A program made the translations under genes and the position numbers. A stretch of 64,000 nt of DNA from Pandoraea thiooxydans. Its GTDB lineage: Bacteria > Pseudomonadota > Gammaproteobacteria > Burkholderiales > Burkholderiaceae. Under the pieces are notes generated by a model. That model made no database searches. It had not been told where the DNA came from and saw only the letters and a program-made list of their open reading frames with translations. The stretch is from positions 2,108,001-2,172,000 of the forward strand of contig NZ_CP014839.1 of the NCBI RefSeq assembly GCF_001931675.1, read 5' to 3'. Position 1 is the stretch's first letter; each line of letters starts with the position of its first letter. Below, one piece after another: positions 62,381-64,000 of this stretch.

Positions 62381-62734
62381 ATGGGACGACTGACCACGCA
62401 TGTGCTCGATACGGCGCATGGCAGGCCGGGCGCCGGCATCCGGGTCGAGCTGTATGCCTGCGAAAACGGCACGCGCAGTCTGCTAAGAGACGTGCAAACC
62501 AATCACGACGGCCGCTGTGACAAGCCGCTGCTCGAGGGTGACGAATTCCTGCGCGGCGAATATGAACTGGTGTTTCACGCCGGCGATTACTTCGCCGCCC
62601 AGGGCGTCGACGTGCCCTCGCCGCGCTTCGTCGATCGCGTCGTTCTGCGCTTCGGCATCGCCGACACCCAACAGCACTACCACGTGCCGCTGCTGGTCTC
62701 CCCGTGGAGCTACAGCACTTATCGCGGCAGCTAA
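62381..62734 (+). CDS. uraH: 5-hydroxyisourate hydrolase
   Basis: A 117-residue transthyretin-like enzyme that hydrolyses 5-hydroxyisourate made by urate oxidation. The N-terminal [14 protein letters not shown] contains the catalytic histidine. The protein ends in the diagnostic tetrapeptide in YSTYRGS, and [18 protein letters not shown] is conserved. AGGAGGAT stands before the ATG. It precedes puuD by 21 bp in one operon, so urate oxidation and the following hydrolysis are coexpressed. Confidence 0.95.
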   Translation: MGRLTTHVLDTAHGRPGAGIRVELYACENGTRSLLRDVQTNHDGRCDKPLLEGDEFLRGEYELVFHAGDYFAAQGVDVPSPRFVDRVVLRFGIADTQQHYHVPLLVSPWSYSTYRGS

Positions 62735-62755
62735 GCAGTAATCAGGAGACACAAG

Positions 62756-63952
62756 ATGGAATCGTTTGTTACCGATTGGCTCAATTTGGCGCTGCGCTGG
62801 CTGCACGTCGTGGCCGCCATTGCCTGGATCGGCGAGTCGTTTTATTTCGTTATGCTTGACAACGGCCTGAAGGCGCCGCAAGACGCCGAGGCTCGCCAAC
62901 GCGGCGTATCGGGAGAAATGTGGTCGGTGCATGGCGGCGGCTTCTACCACTCGCAGAAGTATTTGGTTTCGCCGCCGAAAATGCCGGCCGAGCTGCACTG
63001 GTCGAAATGGAAATCCTACGCCACCTGGATGTCAGGCTTCGGCCTGTTCACGGTGCTGTACCTGATGCAGCCCGAAACCTACCTGATCGACAAGAGCGTG
63101 GCGAACATCACCCCGAGCGCGGCGGTGATCATTGCGCTGGCGTTCCTGGCCGGCGGCTGGATCGTCTACGACGGGCTGTGCCGCCTGCTCGGCAAGAACG
63201 ACCGCGTGCTGGGCGTGGCGGTGGCGATCTTCATCGTTGCCTGCACCTATGCCACCACGCACATCTTCTCGGGCCGCGCGGCGTACCTGATCATCGGCGC
63301 AATGATGGCGACCTCGATGTCGGCCAACGTGTTCTTCTGGATCATCCCCGGCCAGCGCAAGATGGTCGATGCACTCTCGCGTGGAGAAACACCCGATCCG
63401 CGACCGGGCAAACTGGGCAAGCAACGTTCGGTGCACAACACCTATTTCACGTTGCCTGTCGTGTTCATCATGATCAGCAACCACTACGCGTTCACCTACA
63501 CGAACAAGTACAACTGGATCATGCTGTCGCTGATCATGCTCGCCGGCGCGATGATCCGTCAGTTCTTCGTGCTGCGTCATGCGGGCAAGAACGTCTACGC
63601 GCTGCCGGTTGCCGGCGCGGCGCTGCTCGTCGGCGTCGCCGTGTGGGCCGCCCCGCGTCCCGCGGCCGTCCCGATGCCGGCCAACGCCTCGGCCAAGCCG
63701 ATCCGGCTGGCCGATATCCAGCCGATTTTGCAGGCGCGCTGCATCGAATGCCATTCGGCTAAACCGACGATGATGGGCAGTGCGCCCGCCGGCGTCATGT
63801 TCGACACGCCTGACGAAATTTCGGCCAATGCGGAGCGCATCTACCAGCAAGCGGTACAGCTAAAGGCCATGCCGCTGGGCAATGTCACGCACATCACCGC
63901 GGAGGAACGCACCAAGCTCGCGCAGTGGTTCACCGAAGGCGCACAAAAATAA
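62756..63952 (+). CDS. puuD: Urate hydroxylase PuuD with C-terminal cytochrome c domain
   Basis: A 398-residue membrane-bound urate oxidase. About eight transmembrane helices (first LALRWLHVVAAIAWIGESFY, conserved) make the DUF989-type core, with histidines in GGGFYHSQKY and THIFSGRAAY. The C-terminal cytochrome c domain has the heme motif CIECH at residues 329-333 and a likely axial Met in LKAMPLGNVTHIT. Urate is converted to 5-hydroxyisourate with electrons going to the respiratory chain. It is coupled to uraH. No further gene can be supported in the last 48 bases of the window. Confidence 0.93.
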   Translation: MESFVTDWLNLALRWLHVVAAIAWIGESFYFVMLDNGLKAPQDAEARQRGVSGEMWSVHGGGFYHSQKYLVSPPKMPAELHWSKWKSYATWMSGFGLFTVLYLMQPETYLIDKSVANITPSAAVIIALAFLAGGWIVYDGLCRLLGKNDRVLGVAVAIFIVACTYATTHIFSGRAAYLIIGAMMATSMSANVFFWIIPGQRKMVDALSRGETPDPRPGKLGKQRSVHNTYFTLPVVFIMISNHYAFTYTNKYNWIMLSLIMLAGAMIRQFFVLRHAGKNVYALPVAGAALLVGVAVWAAPRPAAVPMPANASAKPIRLADIQPILQARCIECHSAKPTMMGSAPAGVMFDTPDEISANAERIYQQAVQLKAMPLGNVTHITAEERTKLAQWFTEGAQK

Positions 63953-64000
63953 CGAACTTTCATCTTGCTAGACCCAAGCTTGGAGGCGCTTCGTGCGCCT

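Noticed and set aside
1-64000. CRISPR array, prophage, rRNA or insertion sequence
   Set aside because: No regularly spaced repeats, transposase motifs, terminal inverted repeats, phage structural genes or rRNA sequence were found in the window.

Overview
The window is GC-rich, densely packed proteobacterial DNA whose gene content is typical of the Burkholderiaceae: hopanoid genes hpnIJKL, a soluble molybdenum NAD-dependent formate dehydrogenase (fdsGBA-fdhD-fdsD), an orphan PaaE, DUF4148 proteins and PuuD-type purine oxidation. A Pandoraea-like or Burkholderia/Paraburkholderia-like chromosome is my best guess. The assignment is inferred from gene families, not from an rRNA or a database match.

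Layout. 1-1000: 3' truncated prfC (RF3). 1522-6084: hpnIJKL for hopanoid head-group synthesis. 6121-8354: a small acidic protein and an OFA-family oxalate/formate-type transporter with its 40-residue small subunit. 8121-15557: formate dehydrogenase operon with its ModE/PBP-type regulator, so formate import and oxidation lie side by side. 15858-20244: DUF3325-DUF3649-PepSY-TonB siderophore receptor operon. 20279-24758: an array of four paralogous genes of unknown function on the minus strand, interspersed with broken copies of the 3' end of the TonB receptor and a degenerate fifth paralogue. 25078-30347: OprB-type porin and an FbpABC-type iron ABC importer. Several sites resembling Fur boxes lie in front of the iron loci.

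30382-34439: an outer membrane barrel, an orphan paaE, two small secreted DUF4148-like proteins each with a PmrA/QseB-like direct repeat promoter, and a sensor kinase that has lost its kinase core. 34459-38230: isoquinoline-1-oxidoreductase-like IorAB with a LysR regulator. 38284-39054: ferredoxin-NADP reductase. 39233-44888: LacI regulator, ABC importer and phosphodiesterase in one operon. 45471-51675: HU, CHAD protein, SQR-like flavoprotein, diguanylate cyclase, outer membrane phospholipase A, DUF1289. 51732-56711: aldehyde dehydrogenase, YbiT-type ABC-F ATPase, and a predicted zinc metalloprotease. 56854-63952: purine block with BMP lipoprotein, LysR regulator, 8-oxoguanine deaminase, NCS2 permease, HIU hydrolase and PuuD urate oxidase.

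The most unusual part is 20279-24758. The four unknown paralogues share a promoter-proximal box about 70 bp before their start codons. Two of them end inside the antisense strand of receptor debris, so their C-terminal tails appear to be recruited from the opposite strand of a dead gene. The second notable item is the pair of DUF4148-like genes with identical CTAAG-N6-CTAAG-N10-(-10) promoters next to a kinase-less sensor.
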